Positions 16,967-25,219 of a DNA stretch of 64,000 bases are shown here, one piece after another (the first letter of the stretch is position 1; each line of letters starts with the position of its first letter). Under the pieces are notes generated by a model. That model saw nothing but the letters and a program-made list of their open reading frames with translations. It ran no database searches and was not told the DNA's origin. The stretch is from contig WQBJ01000001.1 of the NCBI GenBank assembly GCA_013032095.1, forward strand, positions 1-64,000, given 5' to 3'. Both the position numbers and the translations under genes were made by a program. This stretch comes from Ruegeria atlantica (GTDB lineage Bacteria > Pseudomonadota > Alphaproteobacteria > Rhodobacterales > Rhodobacteraceae).

Positions 16967-17628
16967 GCGCACCGACCGGGGCAGAACTGGAAGCACTGCG
17001 CGCCAAAGCGCAACAAGATCACCGCGATCTGCGCGAACGTATTACACGTTTGTCGGATGATGCGATCGCCTTGATCCTGCGCGAGTCCAGATCACACTAC
17101 GCGTGGACCGAAAAACCTGTTTCTGACGAACTGCTTGAAGAAATCTATGACATCACGATCAACGGTGCGACCAGCATGAACACGCTGCCGGCGCGCTTCA
17201 TTTTTGTGAAAAGTGCCGAGGGCAAAGAACGGCTTGCCAAGTCGTTAAAGCCGAAGAACGTTCCAAAGATGATGGACGCTCCGGTCACGGCAATCATTGC
17301 GTATGACATGGAGTTCTGGAAGAAGCTGCCCTTTCTTTTCCCACATGAAGATCGTCGGCCGTTGTTCGAAAATAATCCCGAATACGTGGCCGACACTGCG
17401 TTTCGCAATGGAACGCTTCAGGGCGCTTACTTCATGATTGCGGCGCGTGCCGTTGGGTTGGACGTTGGCGCCATGTCAGGCTTTTCGAACAAGATCGTCG
17501 ACGAGGAATTCTTCGCTGGAACAACGCTTAAGTCGAATTTTCTTTGCAATCTGGGCTACGCGGATGAAACAGGTTTGTTTCATAAGCTCCCACGATTTCC
17601 GTTCGAAAAAGTTTGTTCCTATGCGTGA
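16963..17628 (+). CDS. Nitroreductase family, RutE-like malonic semialdehyde reductase
   Basis: A 221-residue flavin reductase. Its closest recognisable relatives are RutE-type reductases: AETAFRNGTLQG-like (here VADTAFRNGTLQGAYF), AMSGF, KSNFLCNLGYAD and an LPRFPF end. RutE reduces malonic semialdehyde to 3-hydroxypropionate. The gene overlaps the FAH gene by four bases. In this setting it could reduce a semialdehyde or unsaturated product of the ring-cleavage pathway. A 144-bp gap with no recognised gene follows before the TRAP genes. Confidence 0.8.
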   Translation: MSAPTGAELEALRAKAQQDHRDLRERITRLSDDAIALILRESRSHYAWTEKPVSDELLEEIYDITINGATSMNTLPARFIFVKSAEGKERLAKSLKPKNVPKMMDAPVTAIIAYDMEFWKKLPFLFPHEDRRPLFENNPEYVADTAFRNGTLQGAYFMIAARAVGLDVGAMSGFSNKIVDEEFFAGTTLKSNFLCNLGYADETGLFHKLPRFPFEKVCSYA

Positions 17629-17772
17629 GGTGTCGACACGAATGGGCGGACAGTCAGCCAAGAATTTCGCCGTCGCAATATTGCGCAAAGCGGTAGGGAC
17701 GGACCTGACCGTCAGCCGGGTCAAGGCAAACAAGTAACGGGCGACGAGATCAAACTTTCTGGGAGGAGAGAA

Positions 17773-18846
17773 ATGAAAATCTGGACCAAACGCAACCTGA
17801 TCGGCGCTGCCGTGGCAGGTATTATGGCACTACCCGTTGCCGCAGAAGAGACTATTTCGGCCGTCGTAATTGACGGTTACCCAGACCGGGCATTGTGGGT
17901 GAAAGAATTCACAAACTTCTTTATTCCAGAAGTGGATAAGCGGCTGGCAGAGTCCGGCAACTATAAGATGAACTGGCAGGAGAACTATGGCGGTTCGATT
18001 GTAAAGCCCAAAGGCGTTCTTGAAGGCGTACAATTAGGCCTGGGGGACATTGGCATAGTCACAACGATTTTCCATTCGTCCAAGCTACCCAGTCAGGGGA
18101 TTTCGGGTTCGACACCATTCGTTGCGTCGGATGCCCGGGCGGTGGCCAAAGCCGTAGACGAGATCGCGCGAGAATACCCCGCAATGCAAAACGAGTTTGC
18201 TGCGCAAAACCAGGTTTACCTGGCTACTGGTGTTGTTCTCGACACATATCAGATGTTCTGCTCCGAGCCCGTCGGAACAGTTGCAGACCTTGAAGGACGT
18301 AAGATTGCTGGTGCCGGCCTGAACCTGCGCTATCTGGAGGGCATCAAAGACGCAGCAGGCGTTCGCGGTGGTCTCACAGATTTCTACAACATGGTCCAAA
18401 CTGGTCTTGTTGATTGCGTAATGATTTGGCCGGAAGCTTCCAAGACCTTCAAAATTGTTGAAGTGGCCCCTCACATGTTGAAGGCAGATCTTGGTGCGGT
18501 GAACACTAAGACAGTCACGGTCAATGCCGACTATTGGGCAAGTCTGCCTGACGAGGTCAAAGACGTTCTCCAAGCGGTTGCCATCGATTACCGTGACCAT
18601 GTCGCTGGTATCGCAATGGACCGAGCTGCAGCGTCACGAGATGCGTTTGTCGAAGCTGGCGGAACAATTGTTGAAATCTCGGACGAGGACCGTGCTGCAT
18701 GGGCAGGCGCAATGCCGAATGTCGCGCAGGAGTGGGCTGCAACGCTGAATGAGAACGGTGAACAGGGCACAGAGATGTTGGCCGCCTACCTCGGCAAGCT
18801 CCAGGATGCCGGTTTCACCGGGGTTCGCGACTGGACGGCCGAATAA
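17773..18846 (+). CDS. TRAP transporter substrate-binding protein, DctP type
   Basis: A 357-residue periplasmic binding protein with a Sec signal peptide (residues 1-24, ending PVAAEE). GGGAGGAG precedes the ATG. The DctP fold shows in EGVQLGLGDIGIV, the DLEGRKIAGAG hinge and GLVDCVMIWPEA. The family usually binds organic acids through a conserved arginine. The adjacent dioxygenase suggests an aromatic or cyclic carboxylate. DctQ and DctM genes follow. Confidence 0.87.
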   Translation: MKIWTKRNLIGAAVAGIMALPVAAEETISAVVIDGYPDRALWVKEFTNFFIPEVDKRLAESGNYKMNWQENYGGSIVKPKGVLEGVQLGLGDIGIVTTIFHSSKLPSQGISGSTPFVASDARAVAKAVDEIAREYPAMQNEFAAQNQVYLATGVVLDTYQMFCSEPVGTVADLEGRKIAGAGLNLRYLEGIKDAAGVRGGLTDFYNMVQTGLVDCVMIWPEASKTFKIVEVAPHMLKADLGAVNTKTVTVNADYWASLPDEVKDVLQAVAIDYRDHVAGIAMDRAAASRDAFVEAGGTIVEISDEDRAAWAGAMPNVAQEWAATLNENGEQGTEMLAAYLGKLQDAGFTGVRDWTAE

Positions 18847-18876
18847 CCTTTCGGCGACCTGAGAAAGGGGCCTTAC

Positions 18877-19428
18877 ATGCTGAAGACTGCTGTTGCTGTC
18901 CTGTCTCGGGTCGCCAATTCGCTTGCAATCGCTGCCAACGCTTTGGGTACGCTTGTCGTCCTTGCGTTGGTGGTCATTCTGAACGTCGACGTCATTGCGC
19001 GTGGCGTGTTTTCAGCCCCTCTGCGTGGCACTTATGAAATGGTGCAGTTTTCGGTCGTGATGATTGTTTTTTTACAATTGGCCGATGTGGTCAGAGTGGA
19101 CCGTCTGACGCGCTCGGATGGGTTCCTGAACCTGCTGCACCATCGCCGCCCCGGCCTGACGGCCAACCTAAGGCGCATCATCAACGCCATCTCGGCAATC
19201 TTCATGGCTTTGATTGCCTATGTGACCTTCCCAGAATTTCTACACATGTGGGAGACGCAGGACTACTTCGGAGTTCCGGGTCTTTTCACTCTGCCATGGT
19301 GGCCGGTCAAACTGGTCATCGCGTGCGGTACTGCGCTTGCCTGCGTGATCTTCCTGCTCAAGGTTGTCACGGCGCAGGACCGCCCGCAACTTATTCGCAC
19401 CCCTGAGCATGACGAGGCCGCAGAATGA
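18877..19428 (+). CDS. TRAP transporter small permease, DctQ type
   Basis: A 183-residue integral membrane protein with four predicted helices. The first is at about residues 20-40 and the last near VKLVIACGTALACVIFLL. It lies between the binding protein and the large permease, and overlaps the latter by ATGA. It is the small subunit of the sodium-coupled tripartite importer. Confidence 0.86.
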   Translation: MLKTAVAVLSRVANSLAIAANALGTLVVLALVVILNVDVIARGVFSAPLRGTYEMVQFSVVMIVFLQLADVVRVDRLTRSDGFLNLLHHRRPGLTANLRRIINAISAIFMALIAYVTFPEFLHMWETQDYFGVPGLFTLPWWPVKLVIACGTALACVIFLLKVVTAQDRPQLIRTPEHDEAAE

Positions 19429-20729
19429 CGCCGATTGAGATTGGCCTGATCTCGGTCATTGCGATCGTCTTCTTGATTTACGCGGGTGTCTATATTCCGA
19501 TTGCTCTCGGCGTGGTCTCGTTCGTGTCGATTTGGCTGATGCGGGACAACTTCACACTTGCGCTGAACCTGCTGAAAGTGGCGGTCGGCGACAGCGCGAT
19601 GGAATACAGTTTCGCGACCATCCCGCTTTTTACCTTTATGGGGCTTATCGTTTCGAAGGCTGGGTTAGGCAGGGACATCTACGAAGTCATGACCATGCGG
19701 TTTCGCAGGATCAAAGGCGGTATTGGAATGGCAACTGTTGGAGCCAACGCTGTATTTGCTGCCGTAACCGGGTCGTCGATTGCGTCCGCATCCGTGTTCA
19801 CTAAGGTCTCCGTCCCGCAGATGATGGCGCAAGCCTATAACTCGCGCTTTGCTGTTGGCGTGGTGGCCGGGTCTTCGGTCTTGGGTATGATTATCCCGCC
19901 TTCGGCCATGCTGATCATCTATTCTTTTGTGGCGGAACAATCCGTGGGGGACATGTTCCTTGCGGGGGTCATTCCGGGCATCATGCTAGCGATCGCCTAT
20001 GTCGGCGCAATTTGGGTCATGGGACGCTTCACACCTGCTTTTGTTGGTGGTCGGGTCGTCGAAGATACCGAGTGGATGTCCGGTCGTGAGGTTGCGTCCA
20101 AAACCCTGCCGACGCTGTTCATCATCACTATTGTCCTTGGTGGGATCTATACGGGCTGGTTGACCGCCGTCGAAGCAGGGGGCGCCGGAGCCTTTGTAGC
20201 GCTGATCATCGCGGTTGCTCGCAAGTCCATGTCTCCGCGCGCGTTTTGGGACGCGTTGCTGGAAACCGGTCATATCACAGCGGCGATCCTGTTCCTGATC
20301 ACGGCGGCTTCGATCTACAGCCGCATGCTGGGACTTGCTGGCCTGCCTAACCAACTGCAGGACCTGCTTGCAGGGAATTCCGCGTCCTTCTGGTCGATCA
20401 TGCTGCTCTACGTCTTGCTGATGCTTTTCCTAGGAACATTGCTCGACACTGCATCCATCATTCTGATCGTAGTTCCGTTGTTCCTACCCATGGCCGAAGC
20501 CCTAGATATGTCGCTGATCTGGTTTGGGATCATCACCGTGGTCGGTGCCGAAATCGGGCTTTTGACTCCACCTTTGGGCATTTCCTGCTTTGTTATCAAA
20601 TCCACGATCAACGATGACAGGATATCACTCAAGGACGTGTTCATGGGCGCGCTACCCTTTGCGTTCGTGATGCTGATCGTCCTGTTCATTCTGATCGAGT
20701 TTCCGATCCTCAGCCTTGCCCTGATTTAA
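19425..20729 (+). CDS. TRAP transporter large permease, DctM type
   Basis: A 434-residue inner-membrane permease with about 12 helices; the length is typical of DctM. Signature segments are ATVGANAVFAAVTGSSIASA, GMIIPPSAMLIIYSFVAEQS and LTPPLGISCFVIK. It forms the translocation channel with DctQ. The dioxygenase gene starts 10 bp downstream, so the importer and ring-cleavage enzyme are co-transcribed. Confidence 0.9.
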   Translation: MTPIEIGLISVIAIVFLIYAGVYIPIALGVVSFVSIWLMRDNFTLALNLLKVAVGDSAMEYSFATIPLFTFMGLIVSKAGLGRDIYEVMTMRFRRIKGGIGMATVGANAVFAAVTGSSIASASVFTKVSVPQMMAQAYNSRFAVGVVAGSSVLGMIIPPSAMLIIYSFVAEQSVGDMFLAGVIPGIMLAIAYVGAIWVMGRFTPAFVGGRVVEDTEWMSGREVASKTLPTLFIITIVLGGIYTGWLTAVEAGGAGAFVALIIAVARKSMSPRAFWDALLETGHITAAILFLITAASIYSRMLGLAGLPNQLQDLLAGNSASFWSIMLLYVLLMLFLGTLLDTASIILIVVPLFLPMAEALDMSLIWFGIITVVGAEIGLLTPPLGISCFVIKSTINDDRISLKDVFMGALPFAFVMLIVLFILIEFPILSLALI

Positions 20730-20739
20730 GGAGGCCAAG

Positions 20740-21606
20740 ATGCGCTCTGTCACCAAAGACAATATCACTGACGTCTTCATGGGATACCTGTCCAAAGACA
20801 CCGATCCGCGTATGCGTGAAATCATGGGGTCTCTGGTCAGACATCTGCACGATTTCGCACGGGAAACCAACCTGACGCATAACGAGTGGCGCGCTGGGAT
20901 TGCGTTTCTGGAGGGATGTGCCGCAGTGGAATCCGCGGATAGGCATGAATTCGTGCTGGCCTCGGACGTGTTGGGCCTGTCCTCATTGGTGGACATGCTA
21001 CATTCCAGTCCGGAGGCAACAAGCTCCTCTGTACTTGGACCTTTTCACGTATCCGGCGCGCCCGCGCTGCCATTCGGTGGGGATATGAAGCGCCATTATG
21101 GTGGACCGGTGTTACTCACCGAAGGCGTAATCCGAGACGTCGAAGGCAATCCCATTGCAGGAGCAGAGCTCGACATCTGGCAAACGGCGCCAAATGGAAT
21201 GTACGCAAGTCAGGATGAAGAACAGGACACATACTCCTTTCACGGCTTGATGACAGTTGGCGACGACGGCCGATATGCGTTCACGACAGTAAAACCAGTC
21301 GAATACACTGTGCCGTCTGATGGTCCGGTCGGCGATATTCTGCGCGCTTGCGGTCGCCACCCGTGGAGGCCCTCACACTTACACTTCATAGTAAAGGCCC
21401 CGGGCTACCGATCTTTGGTGACAGAGATCTTCCCTGACGATGATCCTTATCTGGATCAGGATACAGTGTTTGGTGTTCGAGACGATTTGGTGATGACGTA
21501 TGTTGAACGACCAGCTTCAGAATTTCCTGATGGCATGGAACTTTCAGGTAAGATCACCAAACCCTTCCTGCACGTGAACTTCGATGTGACACTTGCCCGG
21601 GACTGA
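20740..21606 (+). CDS. Intradiol ring-cleavage dioxygenase (hydroxyquinol 1,2-dioxygenase-like)
   Basis: A 288-residue intradiol dioxygenase with the N-terminal helical dimerisation domain of catechol/hydroxyquinol 1,2-dioxygenases. The Fe(III) ligands are in place: Tyr155 (PNGMYA), Tyr189 (VEYTVPSDGP), and His213 and His215 (RPSHLHF). The family opens catechols or hydroxyquinol between the two hydroxyls to give muconate or maleylacetate. SSVLGPFHVSGAP fits the hydroxyquinol/chlorocatechol branch. The preceding TRAP genes and the FAH hydrolase support a small aromatic catabolic pathway. A maleylacetate reductase is not in the window. Confidence 0.85.
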   Translation: MRSVTKDNITDVFMGYLSKDTDPRMREIMGSLVRHLHDFARETNLTHNEWRAGIAFLEGCAAVESADRHEFVLASDVLGLSSLVDMLHSSPEATSSSVLGPFHVSGAPALPFGGDMKRHYGGPVLLTEGVIRDVEGNPIAGAELDIWQTAPNGMYASQDEEQDTYSFHGLMTVGDDGRYAFTTVKPVEYTVPSDGPVGDILRACGRHPWRPSHLHFIVKAPGYRSLVTEIFPDDDPYLDQDTVFGVRDDLVMTYVERPASEFPDGMELSGKITKPFLHVNFDVTLARD

Positions 21607-22434
21607 ATGTCGTTGAGGACGCCTGATGTGCTAAAATATCTAATCCCTTTTACAATATCAGTGTTTGGCAATGCGTTGATCGCAGAAGAGCGACCGATCT
21701 TCGACGCACATATTCATTACAGCCATGACGCCGTAGATCTGGTTCCACCTGAACAAGTGGCCAAAATCCTTCGAGACGCAGGTGTGCGGAAAGCACTGGT
21801 TTCCAGCTCGGACGACAATGGTACTCAGTTGCTGTTGGCCGCAGCGCCGGACATCGTAGTTCCGGCTCTTCGCCCTTATCGTCGCCGTGGTGAGATCAAC
21901 ACTTGGATGCACGATGAAACTGTTATCGACTATCTGGAAGCAAATCTGTCGAAAAACGAATACAAAGCCATTGGTGAATTTCACGCTTATGGGGACGATA
22001 TCAAAACGCCGGTTATCCAGCGTATGATCGCACTGGCAAAGGAGCGGAACCTAATTCTGCACCACCACGGCGATCGAGAGGCAGTTGACCTGATTTTTGA
22101 GACCTGGCCAGAGGCACGGGTATTGTGGGCCCACTCTGGTTTTGACGACCCGGCGAGCGTAGTTGATGCCCTAGACACCTATCCCAGGCTTTGGGCCGAT
22201 CTGGCGTTTCGTTCAGACATGGTCTCGCGTGGCCGTGTCGACCCGGACTGGAAGGCCGCGTTTGAAGCGCACCCTGATCGGTTCATGGTTGGTACGGATA
22301 CATTTGCTCCGGAACGTTGGTATTACGTGGGCCCTCATGCCGATTTTTCACGAGAATGGTTGGATTTGCTTCCGGACCAGATCGCAGACAACATCGCGTT
22401 TGCCAACGCGGAACGCTTGCTGGCATCAGAATGA
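21607..22434 (+). CDS. Amidohydrolase-2 family metal-dependent hydrolase, probably exported
   Basis: A 275-residue TIM-barrel hydrolase of the amidohydrolase-2 type. It has a metal-binding IFDAHIHYSHD near residue 32, HHHGDREA and LWAHSGFDDP in the middle, and MVGTDTFAPERW near the end. The first 25 residues are hydrophobic and end FGNALIAEE, suggesting a signal peptide, which is unusual for this family. Its ATG directly abuts the dioxygenase stop and its end overlaps the next gene, so it belongs to the same transcription unit. Substrate unknown. Confidence 0.78.
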   Translation: MSLRTPDVLKYLIPFTISVFGNALIAEERPIFDAHIHYSHDAVDLVPPEQVAKILRDAGVRKALVSSSDDNGTQLLLAAAPDIVVPALRPYRRRGEINTWMHDETVIDYLEANLSKNEYKAIGEFHAYGDDIKTPVIQRMIALAKERNLILHHHGDREAVDLIFETWPEARVLWAHSGFDDPASVVDALDTYPRLWADLAFRSDMVSRGRVDPDWKAAFEAHPDRFMVGTDTFAPERWYYVGPHADFSREWLDLLPDQIADNIAFANAERLLASE

Positions 22435-22808
22435 TCCGTTGTATTTTCTGGTTGCTGGCATCATCTGGCGCAGCCGTTGCCTGTGAAGCGGCAGGGGAAC
22501 GTATGAATTCGGAAACTCAAGACGCGCCCGCGGTTTATGTTGCAGTTGATGATATTCCACTGTCGCAACCGTTTTCCATTCTGGTTACAGTTTGCAATGA
22601 AGCTGCCGTGAATGAAATGCGTGTCGATGCAATCATGCCCGCTCACAAACACGGGTTGAACTATACTCCCAAAGTCACTGCGTTGGGCGACGGAAACTTC
22701 CGGGTGGACGAGATGCTGTTTCACATGCCGGGTCTGTGGGTGCTGCAAGTTGACGTTGACTTCAGAGGGCGATCGCTGTCCTACACGTCTAGCATTGCGC
22801 TGAAATGA
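22431..22808 (+). CDS. Small exported FixH/YtkA-like protein
   Basis: A 125-residue protein starting at the ATG at 22431, which overlaps the amidohydrolase stop. Residues 1-19 are a signal peptide (FWLLASSGAAVACEAA; the Cys could mark a lipoprotein, though a lipobox is not clear). The rest resembles an immunoglobulin-like YtkA/FixH domain: LSQPFSILVTVCNE, MPAHKHGLNYTPKV and a FHMPGLWVLQVDV end. His/Met residues in MPAHKHGLNY could bind copper. The next gene overlaps it by ATGA. Confidence 0.68.
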   Translation: MIRCIFWLLASSGAAVACEAAGERMNSETQDAPAVYVAVDDIPLSQPFSILVTVCNEAAVNEMRVDAIMPAHKHGLNYTPKVTALGDGNFRVDEMLFHMPGLWVLQVDVDFRGRSLSYTSSIALK

Positions 22809-23935
22809 GGTTGTGGGGGCCAGCCGTGTTGGTCATCCTGACGGGCGCGGTGCGTGCAGAGGTTCTGCTGTCTGAAGAGGAAATCCAACAAACTCTGTCC
22901 TTTGGGCCGTGGCCACCGTCCTTCCAGTCGGATCCAAGCAACAGAATATCAAACGATGCAAGAGCGATTGCGCTCGGAGCAGCCTTATTCACCGATCCGG
23001 TGTTGTCTGTCGACGGTGCATTTTCATGCGCAAGTTGTCATGATCCTAAACAGGCATTTACCACGTCGGACACGCGAGCGCTTGGCCGGGTCCTGTTAGA
23101 TCGGAATACGCCATCATTGCGGAACCTTTCTGGTCTTCGCTGGTACGGATGGGGCGGTAAGAGTGACAGTCTTTGGGCTGCCAGCTTGCATCCGATCATC
23201 GAAGAACAAGAGATGGCTCACAATAAAGAGAGTTTAAAATCGGCCCTTTCTGAAAGCTCCTTCATTGATGATTTTGAGGCGATTTTTGGCGGTATTCAAA
23301 GTCAGGATCCAGAGCTGGTGCTAGTGAATACTGCTAAAACTCTATCGGCCTACTTGGAAACGCTGGTAACCGAGCGGACACAATTTGACGACTTTAGGGA
23401 TGCGTTGGAGCGCCGCGATCTGACAGAGGCTGCACACTACCCCGAAACTGCCCAGCGAGGTCTTCAACTCTTCCTGGGGCGTGGTAACTGTGTGTTTTGC
23501 CACAACAGCCCAGGATTTTCCAACAACGAATTCCACGACGCCGGCGTGCCATATTTTTTGAACGAAACCGAAGTCGACGAAGGGCGGTTCGGCGGATTGA
23601 ATTTCTTACTCTCAAGTGCCTACACACTGGGCGGGGACTGGAGCGACGATCCGGATAAGCGAGGTGCATGGGCGGTTCGCAGTGTGCGCAGAAGCCATTC
23701 TGATTTTGGAACCTTTCGTACACCCAGCCTGAGGGGAGTGGCTGAAACCGCCCCCTACATGCATAACGGCAGCCTAAATGATTTGGACGCTGTGATCCGA
23801 CATTACAGCGAAATTGATACGGAAAGGCTTCACACCGATGGAGAGGCCATACTCTCCGAACTGAATTTGTCCGAGCAAGAGATCGCGGACCTAGTTGCGT
23901 TTTTAGAGACTCTGTCAAACGTTACGCGGCCTTGA
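22805..23935 (+). CDS. Di-haem cytochrome c peroxidase, MauG-like
   Basis: A 376-residue periplasmic protein with a short signal peptide and two c-type haem sites, CASCH at 75-79 and CVFCH at 229-233. FRTPSLRGVAETAPYMHNG near residue 310 is diagnostic of the CCP/MauG family, whose members reduce peroxide or make post-translational oxidations of partner proteins. It overlaps the FixH/YtkA-like gene by ATGA and converges with the aminotransferase, overlapping it by 14 bp. With its two exported neighbours it forms a periplasmic redox trio. Confidence 0.85.
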   Translation: MRLWGPAVLVILTGAVRAEVLLSEEEIQQTLSFGPWPPSFQSDPSNRISNDARAIALGAALFTDPVLSVDGAFSCASCHDPKQAFTTSDTRALGRVLLDRNTPSLRNLSGLRWYGWGGKSDSLWAASLHPIIEEQEMAHNKESLKSALSESSFIDDFEAIFGGIQSQDPELVLVNTAKTLSAYLETLVTERTQFDDFRDALERRDLTEAAHYPETAQRGLQLFLGRGNCVFCHNSPGFSNNEFHDAGVPYFLNETEVDEGRFGGLNFLLSSAYTLGGDWSDDPDKRGAWAVRSVRRSHSDFGTFRTPSLRGVAETAPYMHNGSLNDLDAVIRHYSEIDTERLHTDGEAILSELNLSEQEIADLVAFLETLSNVTRP

Positions 23936-25085
23936 GATACTCCAACGCAGCCTGGGTTCCACCTGTGTTGTGAGGCACGCCGCTTTTGGCGAGCCCCATT
24001 TCTACGCCTGAGAGTGTGGCCATCAACATCAGATCGTTGAAGTCGCCCAAGTGACCTATGCGGAAAACCTTGTCGGCCACTTTGGACAGGCCGTTTCCAA
24101 GTGAGATATCATAGTGCTCCAGCGCCGTCGCACGAAAGGCGTCGGCAGAGTGCCCTTCAGGTACTTTAACTGCGGTAAGTACGCCAGACTCCTGACCTTG
24201 GCGAGCACACAATAACTCAAGTCCCCATGCTTGTACGGCAGCCCGAGTCGCGGCTCCGTGGCGGGTATGCCGAGCGAACACGTTCTCCAGCCCTTCCTCG
24301 TGCAACATGTCGATGGCCTCATTCAGCCCATAGAGAAGATTGGTGCCGGGAGTATAGGGGAAGAACCCTTTCTGGTTTGGTACGACCATTTCCCGCCAAT
24401 CCCAATAGCTTCGCGGCATGGTCACGGACTTTGAATGTTCCAGTGCACGATCACTCACAGCGTTGAAGCTCAGACCGGGCGGTAGCATCAGCCCTTTTTG
24501 CGAACCAGAGACGCAGACATCAACGCCCCAGTCGTCGAACCTAAAATCGATCGACCCAAGACCGGAAATCGAGTCAACAATGAGAAGCGCAGGGTGTTTC
24601 GCCGCATCTATAGCTCTGCGCACTTCCTCAATTGGCGAGACTGACCCGGTAGAAGTTTCATTGTGGACGACGCAAACAGCTTTGATCTCATGCTGACTGT
24701 CCTCGCGCAGGCGATCTTCAATCTGATTGGGGTCCGCACCTCCACGCCAATCCCCTTCAATCAGCTCTGGCTTGAGACCTATTTTTCTGGCCAAGTTGCT
24801 CCACATGAAAGCGAAATGTCCTGTTTCGAACATGAGAACTTGTTCGCCCGGGGACAAAGTGTTCGCAAGCGCGGCCTCCCACGCACCAGTGCCGGATGAC
24901 GGGTAGATAAAGACGTTCTGTTCCGTTTTGAAAATCGTTTTCATCCCATTGAGGGCCTTATTCCCAACTTCCGCAAAATCGGGTCCTCGATGGTCAATGG
25001 TCTGCATGCCAATGGCCTTCAGGATACGCTCCGGCACGGCACTTGGCCCTGGAATTTGCAAAAAATGTCTGCCCGCCTGGCGCAT
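23922..25085 (-). CDS. Class V aminotransferase, serine-glyoxylate type
   Basis: A 387-residue PLP enzyme of the serine-glyoxylate/alanine-glyoxylate aminotransferase family. Family marks are FLQIPGPSAVPERIL at the start, TIDHRGPDF, YPSSGTGAWEAAL, and the Schiff-base Lys197 in GSQKGLMLPPG. The ATG at 25085 has AAGGAT upstream and gives the usual length; an upstream TTG at 25139 is less likely. The enzyme makes glycine from glyoxylate. It is divergent from a hydroxyacid dehydrogenase that could produce the oxo-acid. Confidence 0.82.
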   Translation of the reverse strand: MRQAGRHFLQIPGPSAVPERILKAIGMQTIDHRGPDFAEVGNKALNGMKTIFKTEQNVFIYPSSGTGAWEAALANTLSPGEQVLMFETGHFAFMWSNLARKIGLKPELIEGDWRGGADPNQIEDRLREDSQHEIKAVCVVHNETSTGSVSPIEEVRRAIDAAKHPALLIVDSISGLGSIDFRFDDWGVDVCVSGSQKGLMLPPGLSFNAVSDRALEHSKSVTMPRSYWDWREMVVPNQKGFFPYTPGTNLLYGLNEAIDMLHEEGLENVFARHTRHGAATRAAVQAWGLELLCARQGQESGVLTAVKVPEGHSADAFRATALEHYDISLGNGLSKVADKVFRIGHLGDFNDLMLMATLSGVEMGLAKSGVPHNTGGTQAALEYLKAA

Positions 25086-25148
25086 TTGAACTGATCCTTC
25101 CGCTGGCGCCGAATAGGTGGCGCGATTACCTATTGGCAAAAGTTAATT

Positions 25149-25158
25149 ATGAATTCAT
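25149..25158. promoter_or_regulatory. Short palindrome in divergent promoter region
   Basis: ATGAATTCAT is a perfect 10-bp palindrome in the AT-rich gap between the divergent aminotransferase and dehydrogenase genes. It may be an operator for the GntR protein encoded at 28106. Confidence 0.25.
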
Positions 25159-25219
25159 TATTCAGTCAACGGTGAAGTGAAGCTTCAGATTGGGCTTACA
25201 ACGAAGGGAAGGCGCCCCG

